Origin: Ruminococcus sp.
GTDB lineage: Bacteria; Bacillota; Clostridia; Oscillospirales; Ruminococcaceae
Direction of reading: 5' to 3'
DNA: 64,000 nucleotides
Assembly: GCA_021199375.1 (NCBI GenBank)
Contig: JAJQIB010000030.1
Span: 1 to 64,000, forward strand
Shown here: positions 17,550-24,908 of the stretch, in pieces
How the letters are laid out: every line of letters begins with the position of its first letter
Numbering within the stretch: the first letter of the stretch is position 1
Made by a program: the position numbers and the translations under genes
The notes under the pieces: generated by a model
Seen by the model: only the letters and a program-made list of their open reading frames with translations
Databases searched by the model: none
What the model was told of the DNA's origin: nothing

Positions 17550-17924
17550 TTATTTTTCTGCTATTACCTCAACCTCAACCATAACATCCTTAGGAAGAGT
17601 CTTGACAGCTACGCACGAACGTGCAGGCTTAGATGTGAAGTACCTTCCGTAAACCTCGTTAAACGCTGCAAAGTCACCCATGTCCTTTAAAAAGCATACC
17701 GTCTTTACCGCCTTTTCAATTGACGAGCCAGCGGCTTCAAGAAGATTTGCCAGGTTCTTGCAAACCTGCTCTGTCTGTCCTTCAATTGTGTCTGACTCAA
17801 CATTACCTGTCGCAGGATTGATTGCAATTTGTCCTGATGTAAAAACAAGTCCTCCTACAACCTTCGCCTGTGAATATGGTCCTATTGCGTCAGGCGCATT
17901 TTTTGTGTAAATTGTTTCTGCCAT
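17550..17924 (-). CDS. ridA: RidA family reactive intermediate deaminase
   Basis: A 124-residue RidA/YjgF protein that hydrolyses 2-aminoacrylate and related enamines to 2-ketoacids and ammonia. The family signatures are present: SGQIAINPATG, CFLKDMGDFAAFNEVY and the catalytic-Arg region KPARSCVAVKTLPKDVMVEVEV. The open frame begins seven codons earlier, but the Met at 17924 has AGAGGAG 9 bases upstream. Third gene after ilvA and a Nudix gene; since IlvA releases the very enamines RidA removes, the linkage is functional. Confidence 0.95.
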   Translation of the reverse strand: MAETIYTKNAPDAIGPYSQAKVVGGLVFTSGQIAINPATGNVESDTIEGQTEQVCKNLANLLEAAGSSIEKAVKTVCFLKDMGDFAAFNEVYGRYFTSKPARSCVAVKTLPKDVMVEVEVIAEK

Positions 17925-17948
17925 TTTTATCCACTCCTCTTTCAAAAA

Positions 17949-18407
17949 TTAACAATACAATGAATATGTACCATGATTTTCGACACTGTAATAATCCGTC
18001 AGATCTAACCCACCACCATTTATGTAGGTGTTCACTATCTTCTTGGTGAGATCGGGAACATCATCAGCGACAAGCAACTCACTTGCAGTAAGCCATACTA
18101 CCTCACTATTTTCGTCACCATCTGAATGTGCCTTGCCACTAATGTACCTTGCCGAAAATACAACATACCAATCCTTCATATTAAATCTCACACCAACAAT
18201 TCGCTCTGGAGCAACACGGATTCCTGTTTCCTCCAAAACCTCACGAACGCACGCTGCCTGTGGAGTTTCACCCTCCTTGACATATCCGCCGGGAATTATC
18301 AGCATACCTTTACCCGCTCCGTATGTATGACGCACAAGTAAAATTTTTCCTTCCCTTTCAACTACCGCCGCAGTTGATTGATTCCAAACTGTATTCTCCT
18401 CAACCAT
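17949..18407 (-). CDS. Nudix hydrolase
   Basis: A 152-residue Nudix protein. The Nudix box (GX5EX7REUXEEXGU) is intact as GGYVKEGETPQAACVREVLEETGI read over about residues 42-65. Members hydrolyse nucleoside diphosphates linked to another group; the substrate is unknown. A TTG four codons earlier (18419) is possible but leaves no room for a ribosome site; I use the ATG at 18407. It lies between ilvA and ridA with short gaps, so it is in the T-box-controlled transcript. Confidence 0.88.
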   Translation of the reverse strand: MVEENTVWNQSTAAVVEREGKILLVRHTYGAGKGMLIIPGGYVKEGETPQAACVREVLEETGIRVAPERIVGVRFNMKDWYVVFSARYISGKAHSDGDENSEVVWLTASELLVADDVPDLTKKIVNTYINGGGLDLTDYYSVENHGTYSLYC

Positions 18408-18423
18408 AGCAATTACCAACGCC

Positions 18424-19623
18424 TTATCTATTCACAATATTAAATCCCTCATCTGTAAGTGCCTTACGAATTTGTTTTATGTGCTCATAATTCCTTGTTT
18501 CAAGCACAATTCTCAAAATGCAGTCGGTAATATCGCTGTCCTCACTTGCACGCTCGTGATGAATAGAAACTACATTGCCACCGAGATCTGCCAAAATTCG
18601 TGATACATCCTTAAGCTGACCCGGCTTGTCCTCAAGCTGAATTGCGAGTGTATCTGAACGTCCTGACTTTAATAATCCACGCTTGATAACACGTGAAAGA
18701 ATTGTAACATCGATATTACCGCCCGATACCAAGCAAGCGACCTTTTTGCCCTTAACAGGAACCTTGTTAAACATAACTGCTGCTACGGCAACGGCTCCGG
18801 CGCCCTCAGCAATAAGCTTGTGATCCTCGATCAGCTCTAATATTGCCGAAGAAATCTCATCCTCAGTTACCGTTACAACTCCGTCAACATACTGCTTGCA
18901 ATAATTAAATGTATGCTCACCGGGCTCCTTAACCTTAATTCCGTCTGCGATGGTGCCAACCTCGTCCAAGCATAGTATTTTATCCTCTTCAAGAGATTTC
19001 ACCATAGACGCCGCTCCGCTTGCCTGAACACCATAAACCTTGATATTGGGATTAAGTGACTTAAGAGCAAAGGCAACTCCTGAAATAAGTCCACCGCCAC
19101 CTACAGGAACCACAACTACATCAAGATCCGGCATTTCATCTATAAGCTCAAGTCCAATAGTACCCTGTCCTGCTATTACATTCTCGTCATCAAACGGATG
19201 TATAAAGGTATAGTTATGCTCCTTTGTAAGCTCAAGAGCCTTAGCATAAGCATCATCATAAACTCCGGGAACAAGACAAATTTCAGCTCCGTAGCTTCTT
19301 GTAGCCTCAACCTTAGAAATAGGTGCGCCATCAGGCAGACATATGACTGCCTTTATTCCGTTTCGCTGTGCAGCTAAAGCCACACCCTGGGCGTGATTTC
19401 CCGCTGAGCAGGCAATAACTCCACGTGCCTTTTCCTCCTCGGTGAGCTGTGAAATCTTGTAGTAAGCGCCACGTACCTTGAACGAGCCTGTAATCTGAAG
19501 ATTTTCCGGCTTTAGATAAACCTCAGCATCGGTACGTATCTTTGGAGCGCGTATGCAGGATGTAGTATGCAGCACCTCCTTTAAAACATGAGATGCCTTG
19601 TAGACCTTATCAAGAGTCAGCAT
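18424..19623 (-). CDS. ilvA: Threonine ammonia-lyase with C-terminal ACT domain
   Basis: PLP enzyme (399 residues) that turns threonine into 2-oxobutanoate, first step to isoleucine. The PLP Lys lies in GSFKVRGAYYKI (near residue 50); the glycine loop is SAGNHAQGVALAAQ; and a C-terminal ACT domain (LAIQLEDKPGQLKDVSRIL onward) offers allosteric control. Two Met codons are possible; the one at 19623 has GGTGA just upstream, while the one at 19635 abuts the ribosome site. A T-box leader upstream supports the biosynthetic rather than catabolic role. Confidence 0.93.
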   Translation of the reverse strand: MLTLDKVYKASHVLKEVLHTTSCIRAPKIRTDAEVYLKPENLQITGSFKVRGAYYKISQLTEEEKARGVIACSAGNHAQGVALAAQRNGIKAVICLPDGAPISKVEATRSYGAEICLVPGVYDDAYAKALELTKEHNYTFIHPFDDENVIAGQGTIGLELIDEMPDLDVVVVPVGGGGLISGVAFALKSLNPNIKVYGVQASGAASMVKSLEEDKILCLDEVGTIADGIKVKEPGEHTFNYCKQYVDGVVTVTEDEISSAILELIEDHKLIAEGAGAVAVAAVMFNKVPVKGKKVACLVSGGNIDVTILSRVIKRGLLKSGRSDTLAIQLEDKPGQLKDVSRILADLGGNVVSIHHERASEDSDITDCILRIVLETRNYEHIKQIRKALTDEGFNIVNR

Positions 19624-19670
19624 TTTTATCACCATTGCCTTTCAATGTATTTCATACATATTCAAATAAC

Positions 19671-19924
19671 AAAAAAGTCTCCGCCTGAGAAACCTCGAAG
19701 GCGAAGACGAAAAATCTCCGTGTTACCACTTCGTTTGCCGCCGAAGCGACCACTCAATATCCTTAACGCGGACAGACGCATACCGCTAAAGCCGGAGGTT
19801 TCACGGTACAGGCTCAGAGCTGATCCGCTAAACGGTTTACCCTACGACATCTCACCATACGCCGCTCTCTTAAAAGTAAAATCCGCCGCCGTTCTCTTCA
19901 CAGCCTTTTAGCTATTAACACACT
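19671..19924 (-). ncRNA. T-box leader upstream of ilvA
   Basis: Minus-strand leader of about 250 bases. Its parts: AGAGAG and GGTGAGA elements typical of stem I (19866-19871 and near 19852-19858), a candidate specifier ATC (Ile) inside GCGGATCAGC (codon at 19822-19824), the conserved T-box sequence AAGTGGTAACACGG (19718-19731), and a terminator with arms at 19699-19708 and 19677-19686 followed by six T (19671-19676). Uncharged tRNA would stabilise the antiterminator. The Ile assignment rests on gene function and position of ATC and is tentative. Confidence 0.85.
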
Positions 19925-19930
19925 ATTTAA

Positions 19931-19959
19931 ATTTTACTGCTGTGAGCGCAGGTTGTCAA
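19931..19959 (-). promoter_or_regulatory. Promoter for the ilvA T-box transcript
   Basis: Minus-strand TTGACA (19954-19959), 17-bp spacer, TAAAAT (19931-19936), placing the start of RNA at about 19924, the 5' end of the T-box. Confidence 0.8.
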
Positions 19960-19995
19960 TAGATATTTTATGAATATTCTGTTACAGTCACTCGA

Positions 19996-20025
19996 TTGAC
20001 AAATCCATATAATCTGTGGTATAAT
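19996..20025 (+). promoter_or_regulatory. Promoter for pyrE
   Basis: TTGACA (19996-20001), 18-bp spacer, TATAAT (20020-20025). The start of RNA would be near 20032, leaving a very short leader with no room for pyrimidine attenuation. Confidence 0.8.
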
Positions 20026-20052
20026 ATATAAAACTATTTAGGAGATGTTGTT

Positions 20053-20709
20053 ATGACCTACAAGGAAGAATTTATTAAATTTATGGCTGATAGCGGCGTG
20101 CTTACCTTTGGAGACTTCACCCTTAAGAGCGGAAGAAAGGCTCCGTATTTTATTAACACAGGAAACTATAAAACCGGCGCACAGCTTGCTCGGCTTGGTG
20201 AGTTTTATGCGCACTGCATAAAAGAAAATCAGGTTGAGGCGGATGTTCTTTTCGGACCTGCGTATAAGGGTATTCCGCTTTGCGTATGTGCGGCGGCAGC
20301 TCTGTATAACGTGTACGGCAAGGATGTTTCCTACTGCTTTGATCGCAAAGAGGCTAAGGATCACGGCGAGGGCGGAATGTTCGTCGGTCGTGCACCTAAA
20401 GACGGCGACAAGGTCGTTATAATCGAGGATGTTATGACATCAGGAAAGGCTTTGGGCGAGGTTATGCCTAAGCTTAAGGCAGCGGCAGATGTCGAGGTAT
20501 CTGGAATGATTATAACGGTAGATCGCAAGGAAAAGGCTCTTAACAGTGAAAAAAGTGCGGTAGAGAACGCACTCGACACCTATGGTGTAAAGGTGTATTC
20601 TATTGTCACCATTGACGATATCATTAAAGCCATTGAGGACGGCGTTGTTGAGGGCAAAGAATATTTGGACAAAATGCTTGAGTACCGCAAGACATACGGC
20701 GTGAACTAA
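20053..20709 (+). CDS. pyrE: Orotate phosphoribosyltransferase
   Basis: A 218-residue type I phosphoribosyltransferase joining orotate to PRPP in UMP synthesis. The PRPP-binding loop VVIIEDVMTSGKALGE (about 118-133) and the KGIPLCVCAAAALY region (about 76-89) are diagnostic, with the flexible catalytic loop around FDRKEAKDHGEGG. AGGAGATGTTGTT precedes the ATG. It is transcribed divergently from ilvA and is not with other pyr genes here. PRPP comes from Prs, encoded at 49.8 kb. Confidence 0.95.
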   Translation: MTYKEEFIKFMADSGVLTFGDFTLKSGRKAPYFINTGNYKTGAQLARLGEFYAHCIKENQVEADVLFGPAYKGIPLCVCAAAALYNVYGKDVSYCFDRKEAKDHGEGGMFVGRAPKDGDKVVIIEDVMTSGKALGEVMPKLKAAADVEVSGMIITVDRKEKALNSEKSAVENALDTYGVKVYSIVTIDDIIKAIEDGVVEGKEYLDKMLEYRKTYGVN

Positions 20710-20795
20710 ACCACAATATATAGATTTTATCTCACAAAAGTTACAACATCTGCGCATATGTAACCAAAATGTAACCATATGTAATTCATTTGTTC

Positions 20796-20824
20796 TTGTA
20801 TCCTTGTGAATGATAATGTATAAT
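20796..20824 (+). promoter_or_regulatory. Promoter in the pyrE-spoVT gap
   Basis: TTGTAT (20796-20801), 17-bp spacer, TATAAT (20819-20824). No gene follows before the terminator at 20946, suggesting a short transcript. Confidence 0.55.
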
Positions 20825-20830
20825 TATATT

Positions 20831-20946
20831 TGTAGAACATAGAAAGAAAAAGAATGAAAAAACTAAGTTAAACTCTTAGCTCGTTTCATCCTCTCCAAAA
20901 TTTTTTTACACAAGTCTGAAGGCGATCTCTCCGGATCGCCTTTTTT
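20831..20946 (+). ncRNA. Candidate small RNA or leader-peptide transcript
   Basis: Between a promoter-like site and a strong terminator lies about 115 bases with no gene. It contains a five-codon frame (ATGAAAAAACTAAGTTAA, MKKLS) after a GAAAGAAAAAGA purine tract and a small stem CTAAG/CTTAG. I do not recognise it as a known RNA family. Existence is inferred from promoter plus terminator only. Confidence 0.35.
20919..20946 (+). terminator. Rho-independent terminator upstream of spoVT
   Basis: Perfect 9-bp stem AAGGCGATC/GATCGCCTT with a 6-base loop and a run of six T. Confidence 0.92.
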
Positions 20947-21004
20947 CTGCTTTCATGGTGAATGCTCAAGGGTAATTTAGCTTTCACATTTCTAATTTTA
21001 AAAA

Positions 21005-21033
21005 TTGCGCATATTTTTGTCAAAAAAGCGCAA
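21005..21033. promoter_or_regulatory. Inverted repeat in front of spoVT
   Basis: TTGCGC (21005-21010) and GCGCAA (21028-21033) form a 6-bp inverted repeat around an AT-rich centre, 42 bp before the spoVT start. It could be an operator; that is inference. No sigma-A promoter was found for spoVT, which fits forespore (sigma-G) control in Bacillus, but I cannot point to a clear sigma-G box. Confidence 0.3.
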
Positions 21034-21074
21034 AATAACCTTACCATTTTTGATTTTGATAAGGAGGAACAGGA

Positions 21075-21614
21075 ATGAAAGCAACAGGAATTGTTAGACG
21101 TATAGATGATTTAGGACGTGTGGTTATACCTAAAGAAATTAGACGCACCATGAGAATTCGCGAAGGCGAACCGCTAGAAATATACACAGGTCCCGACGGT
21201 GAGGTAGTCTTTAAAAAATACAGCCCCATCAATGAGCTTGAAAACGCATCTGAGGCTGCAGAGGTTATCTCAAAGCTTGGAAGCGCTCCCGCTGTGGTGT
21301 TCGACCGAGATCACGTTGTTGCGGTTGCAGGTGTTCAGAAAAAGGAATACAGCGAGCGCAGAATTTCTAACGCTCTTGAAGATCTGCTGGAGACGAGACG
21401 TTCCTATGCCTTTGACGGCACTAACGGAACTGAATTTAAGCCTATCGAGGGAATGGAGAGCCGAGCAATTGCAGTCACACCGATTATTTCAGAGGGAGAT
21501 GTTGCTGGTGCGGTAGCGTTTGTGTCAAACGATGAGACACGTATCGCCAGCGAACAGCAGGTTATGCTCACTAAGGCAGCGGCAATGTTTTTGGGCAAGC
21601 AGATAGAATCATAG
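21075..21614 (+). CDS. spoVT: Stage V sporulation transcriptional regulator SpoVT
   Basis: A 179-residue AbrB-family regulator: N-terminal swapped-hairpin DNA-binding domain (MKATGIVRRIDDLGRVVIPK, then EIRRTMRIREGEPLEIY) and C-terminal GAF-like domain (about 57-178). This two-domain form is SpoVT rather than AbrB. In Bacillus it tunes sigma-G forespore genes. AAGGAGGAACAGG precedes the ATG. Length and domain order are typical. Confidence 0.93.
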   Translation: MKATGIVRRIDDLGRVVIPKEIRRTMRIREGEPLEIYTGPDGEVVFKKYSPINELENASEAAEVISKLGSAPAVVFDRDHVVAVAGVQKKEYSERRISNALEDLLETRRSYAFDGTNGTEFKPIEGMESRAIAVTPIISEGDVAGAVAFVSNDETRIASEQQVMLTKAAAMFLGKQIES

Positions 21615-21617
21615 TAT

Positions 21618-21847
21618 TTTAAAGCGGAGCAAAGCGAGATATGCTTGTTGTACGAACTTGTTCGTACCAATCTCAGTGAGCTGACCGCCGCCTTAGCTTG
21701 CGCACGGCAAGCAATAAATGCAAGGAGCGTTAGCTCCGCCGGATTTCAGTGGGGGATTAGTTTTCACCCCCCACTGAAAGACGATGGTAAGAACTTTGTT
21801 CTTACAACCGCCGCCTTAGAGGCAGGGGACATCATTCATTTATTATA
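21618..21847 (+). repeat. Structured dispersed repeat, copy B
   Basis: Full copy right behind the spoVT stop. Hairpins: GTACGAAC/GTTCGTAC; CTTGCA-like and TGCAAG arms around CAATAAA; GGAGC/GCTCC; a 12-bp stem TTTCAGTGGGGG/CCCCCCACTGAAA; CCGCCT/AGGCAG; and an extra pair GTAAGAAC/GTTCTTAC near 21787-21805. It ends GGGGACATCATTCATTTATTATA. No -35 hexamer lies at the right distance beyond it, unlike copies A, C, D, F and H. Both neighbours are on the plus strand. Confidence 0.9.
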
Positions 21848-21880
21848 AGCTGTTGAGTCAAAAGGCTCGACAGCTTTTTT
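21848..21880 (+). terminator. Terminator directly after repeat copy B
   Basis: Stem AGCTGTTGAG/CTCGACAGCT (one G-U pair) followed by six T. It would end transcription that has passed spoVT and the repeat. Confidence 0.88.
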
Positions 21881-21914
21881 GCTCTTTTTTTAGACAAAAT
21901 TGCGTATTTGTCGT

Positions 21915-21943
21915 TTGCACTATCTCATTTTGTGTGCTATAAT
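21915..21943 (+). promoter_or_regulatory. Promoter for the barrel-protein gene
   Basis: TTGCAC (21915-21920), 17-bp spacer, TATAAT (21938-21943) with an extended TGC. Confidence 0.75.
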
Positions 21944-21986
21944 ATATGTAATGAATTAGGATTCATTTTGATTTGGAGTGAATATA

Positions 21987-23018
21987 ATGGAATTTGGAAT
22001 AAAAAACGAAAAAATAACTAAATCACTGCTTCGCGCTACAATCAAAAAGGCTCTTGCTGACATTCAGCGAGATCCTAAAAGAAGTGTGCGAAATCTTGTC
22101 GATTTAGGGCTTAACTTCGCCGAGGGATGCAATCAGCGTGAGATTTTTGATATAACACAGCATTATCTCTCAAATGAAAATAGTGCTTACTACAAGCTCG
22201 CTGAGCAAATAGTAAACGAGGCTGACCACGAAAAGCTAACTACATTTGGTATAAACTTCGGTTATAACGGGTGTACAAGCGGAGCAAAGCTTTTGCGCGA
22301 AAAGGAAGCTGAGCTTGGCTGTCATATACCCTTTATGCTAAACTTCATACTCGAAAATGACGGCGTACTAACCGTTGATGATATCGAAAACAAAATTCAT
22401 GAGGGTATGGAGCTTGGAATCTACATCTATTCAGTTGTCTGCTCAAGCGATAATCTTACCGATCTGCTAGATATGACAGCTCAGTTTAGCGAATGTGCCT
22501 TTGTACTTTTTATTAATCCTAAAAAGCTAACACGAGAAGCACTCTCACGTATTATCGAGCTTAACAACGTTGTTATTTCGCTGCATTATGACGGCAAAAC
22601 AGATGAATGCATAAATGCTGTAAAGCAGCTTCGTGAGCATGGATGTGTCGCTGTAGTTCACTTCGAGTATCTGCCGGAGAATATGAATGCCGTACTCACC
22701 AATGCCATAACCGAAAGCATTGCCGAAATGGGAGCAATTGCAGGAGTTCTATACACCAATCCGCTCTCTGACAACAAAGCTCAGCAGCTGGTTTCCGACT
22801 ACCGTGTAGAAGTTGTGCGCTCACAGCAATACCCTCTCTTTATCTTTGAGGCAAAAAGCGACATTGAGCGAATCGAACATATGTTTTCAAATGCAGAATG
22901 CCTAGTAACCTTTGCAGATAATGGCGATATATACTACACGTCACAGCTTAAGATTCTAAAAAGCATAGATGCAAAAAGAACAGCTCTTGTAGATATTTTA
23001 AAGCAGCTCAAATATTGA
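21987..23018 (+). CDS. Barrel-type protein resembling radical SAM fold without the cluster motif
   Basis: A 343-residue protein. The N-terminal helical part (residues 1-75) is followed by FGINFGYNGCTSGAKLLREKE, a pattern I associate with a clostridial family related to radical SAM barrels; then alternating beta/alpha units (GIYIYSVVCSSD, CAFVLFINPKKL, NVVISLHYDGK, CVAVVHFEYLP). No CxxxCxxC is present, so iron-sulphur chemistry is not expected. The open frame begins at a GTG (21978), but GGAG sits best for the ATG at 21987. Single-gene transcript between two terminators. Function unknown. Confidence 0.6.
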   Translation: MEFGIKNEKITKSLLRATIKKALADIQRDPKRSVRNLVDLGLNFAEGCNQREIFDITQHYLSNENSAYYKLAEQIVNEADHEKLTTFGINFGYNGCTSGAKLLREKEAELGCHIPFMLNFILENDGVLTVDDIENKIHEGMELGIYIYSVVCSSDNLTDLLDMTAQFSECAFVLFINPKKLTREALSRIIELNNVVISLHYDGKTDECINAVKQLREHGCVAVVHFEYLPENMNAVLTNAITESIAEMGAIAGVLYTNPLSDNKAQQLVSDYRVEVVRSQQYPLFIFEAKSDIERIEHMFSNAECLVTFADNGDIYYTSQLKILKSIDAKRTALVDILKQLKY

Positions 23019-23033
23019 TAAAGCTAGTCATAC

Positions 23034-23069
23034 AAAAAAGCGGTGAGCTTAAAAATGCTCACCGCTTAA
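23034..23069. terminator. Bidirectional terminator
   Basis: Stem AAGCGGTGAGC/GCTCACCGCTT. On the minus strand it is followed by six T, ending the WG-repeat lipoprotein transcript; on the plus strand a weaker tail ends the barrel-protein gene. Confidence 0.88.
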
Positions 23070-23084
23070 ATTATGCCTTTGCTA

Positions 23085-24494
23085 TTATTCCGATTCGCCC
23101 TCTGCTCCGCCATTACCCTGCGTTTCAGTCGCCGGTGCTTGAGTTTCAGCAGCAGTAGTTTGAGCTGCTGTCGTCGTTTGAGCCTCAGTTTGAGCTGATG
23201 TGGTAGTAGTCGCCTCGGTGTTCTCAGTTTGTGTTGTCGTCGTGGTATCAGCTGTGGTCTCGGATTTTGTAGTTGCCTTGGTTTCGCTCTTGGTCTCCTT
23301 TTCTGCCCTTTCCTCGTCCTCTTCCTCAGAGTCATCTTCAAATTCATCATCTGTAATTGTAGTTTCCTCGGTAGAGGATGCAGTTGTCGTCCATGTGCGC
23401 CATGCCGTCGTCGTTGTTGTTGTCGTAGTGGTGGTAGTAGTGGTTTCCTCCTCTTCCTCCTCATCACCAAAGCGGATTACTCCCCAAAGTCCTCCTGAGG
23501 ATACCCATGCTTTGTTGTTGTGTACAGGTCGAGCCTGCTCAAACTCTGTGGATTTTACTACACAGTCGCCATCCAAATTATAGTAGCCAAACGTATAGTT
23601 AATGCTTACCGCAACATACCCTTCAGAATAGAGATACGGGTGATTCTCGCCTTGAGTGTCCATAAGCTCACCGTTATACGAGCTGTAAATCTCCTCACAG
23701 TTAAAATCCATAAGCTGCTCACCGCTCGAATTTACATATCCCCATTTGCCGTCCTTTTCAAGTGCAAAGGCGGTGATTCCCGCTCCTTTATAGGCAGGAG
23801 CATAGTAGTCGTCATATTCAAAATCAAGCACGACCTCATTTTCTTTAACCAGTCCGTACTTTTTTTCATCAGGCTCTGTTACAGTATAGCTGCCATAGCT
23901 CTCTGTGACATCTGCTTTTAGGGCAACTACCGTTTTCTTTTCTGTATACTCAGTAACCACCCAATTCTCAGCTTCACGCGCATAATAAAGCTTGCCATCA
24001 TCCTCATCGTAGTAGTATTCTACTCTTGAGCTTTCGTGAGAGGTATAATAATCTACAATATCTCCGTCAGAGTTCATTGTGCAATATTCGTACAAATCAT
24101 TTTCCTCATCGGTAATATTATAGAGTACAATCTGTCCACATGAACACAAAAAATAGTATTTATAATTAGGCTCTGCCAAAATGTCGCCACTGTAGTCGAC
24201 AAAACCGTAGAGTCCATTCTTTGATATAATGGCTATTCTCTCGTACATCGTACTAAGCGAGCTACTGTCGGGATCTACCTGTGAGCCATCAAATACAATG
24301 ATGTTGTCCGCAGATATGCTTGGATCCAACGACCATTCGTAATTAATTACTTCCTCAGTCGTTTCCGCTTTGCTGCTTGATGATCCCGTCACTACATAAT
24401 CGTCATCATCCTGCTCTTGCTCGCCGGGAAGTGTACATCCGGCGGTTATTATAGCCACAGCAAAGGCTGCCATTATGCTAAGAAATCTTTTCAT
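23085..24494 (-). CDS. WG-repeat lipoprotein with long Thr-rich tail
   Basis: A 469-residue exported lipoprotein: signal peptide with lipobox ITAGC (Cys 20), then WG-type repeats (LYGFVDYSGDILAEP, KYGLVKENEVVLDF, KWGYVNSSGEQLMDF, LWGVIRFGD) over about residues 75-350, then about 120 residues of low complexity starting with a run of 13 Thr and rich in Thr, Glu, Ala and Gln. WG repeats form a surface beta structure of unknown role in clostridia. AGGAGGTTCCT precedes the ATG. The tail looks like a glycosylation-prone spacer, unusual at the C terminus of a lipoprotein. Its leader would be repeat copy C. Confidence 0.8.
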   Translation of the reverse strand: MKRFLSIMAAFAVAIITAGCTLPGEQEQDDDDYVVTGSSSSKAETTEEVINYEWSLDPSISADNIIVFDGSQVDPDSSSLSTMYERIAIISKNGLYGFVDYSGDILAEPNYKYYFLCSCGQIVLYNITDEENDLYEYCTMNSDGDIVDYYTSHESSRVEYYYDEDDGKLYYAREAENWVVTEYTEKKTVVALKADVTESYGSYTVTEPDEKKYGLVKENEVVLDFEYDDYYAPAYKGAGITAFALEKDGKWGYVNSSGEQLMDFNCEEIYSSYNGELMDTQGENHPYLYSEGYVAVSINYTFGYYNLDGDCVVKSTEFEQARPVHNNKAWVSSGGLWGVIRFGDEEEEEETTTTTTTTTTTTTAWRTWTTTASSTEETTITDDEFEDDSEEEDEERAEKETKSETKATTKSETTADTTTTTQTENTEATTTTSAQTEAQTTTAAQTTAAETQAPATETQGNGGAEGESE

Positions 24495-24569
24495 AGGAAC
24501 CTCCTATCACCATTTCATGCTGTTTCCTTGCGCTATATCTTTCTTACGCTTATACAGTTCCACTATTTA

Positions 24570-24742
24570 TTTAAAGCGGAGCGAAGCGAGATATGCTTGC
24601 ATAATCTCGTGAGCGACTGCTTGCAATAAATGCAAGGAGCGTTAGCTCCGCCGGATTTCAGTGGGGGATTAGTTTTCACCCCCCCACTGAAAGACGAGAT
24701 GGACCGCCGCCTTAGAGGCGGGGACATCATACATTTATTATA
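24570..24742 (+). repeat. Structured dispersed repeat, copy C
   Basis: Copy lacking the first GTAC hairpin. It keeps the left end TTTAAAGCGGAGCGAAGCGAG, the CTTGCA/TGCAAG stem around ATAAA, GGAGC-GTTA-GCTCC, TTTCAGTGGGGG/CCCCCCACTGAAA and CCGCCT-TAG-AGGCGG, and ends GGGGACATCATACATTTATTATA. It lies upstream of the WG-repeat lipoprotein gene. Confidence 0.9.
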
Positions 24743-24765
24743 CTACATTTTACGTCAATAGTCAA
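24737..24765 (-). promoter_or_regulatory. Promoter at the outer edge of repeat copy C
   Basis: Minus-strand TTGACT (24760-24765), 17-bp spacer, TATAAT (24737-24742). The -10 is again the terminal six bases of the repeat; transcription runs through it to the lipoprotein gene. Confidence 0.75.
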
Positions 24766-24853
24766 TGACAATTTGTCCGAAAATATTGCCAGATTTTATT
24801 ACATTTTCGTGACTTAATACAACAATTCGGTATCAATTCTTAAGAGCTGTTTT

Positions 24854-24888
24854 AAAAAGCAAAAGGCAGGAGCCTTTTAACCCCTGCC
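24854..24888 (-). terminator. Terminator after the coiled-coil protein gene
   Basis: Arms GGCAGG (24865-24870) and CCTGCC (24883-24888), followed on the minus strand by TTTTGCTTTTT. It lies 20 bp after the stop codon at 24909. Confidence 0.8.
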
Positions 24889-24908
24889 ATATTTTTACTG
24901 CATTATTT

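Noticed and set aside
21645..21848. 67-codon plus-strand frame inside repeat copy B
   Set aside because: It consists of the repeat's hairpins (VRTNLSEL and similar), has no ribosome site, and related frames in copy E differ in frame and end.
23200..23583. Val/Ser-rich plus-strand frame of 127 codons
   Set aside because: Mirror of the Thr/Glu-rich tail of the WG-repeat lipoprotein on the other strand.
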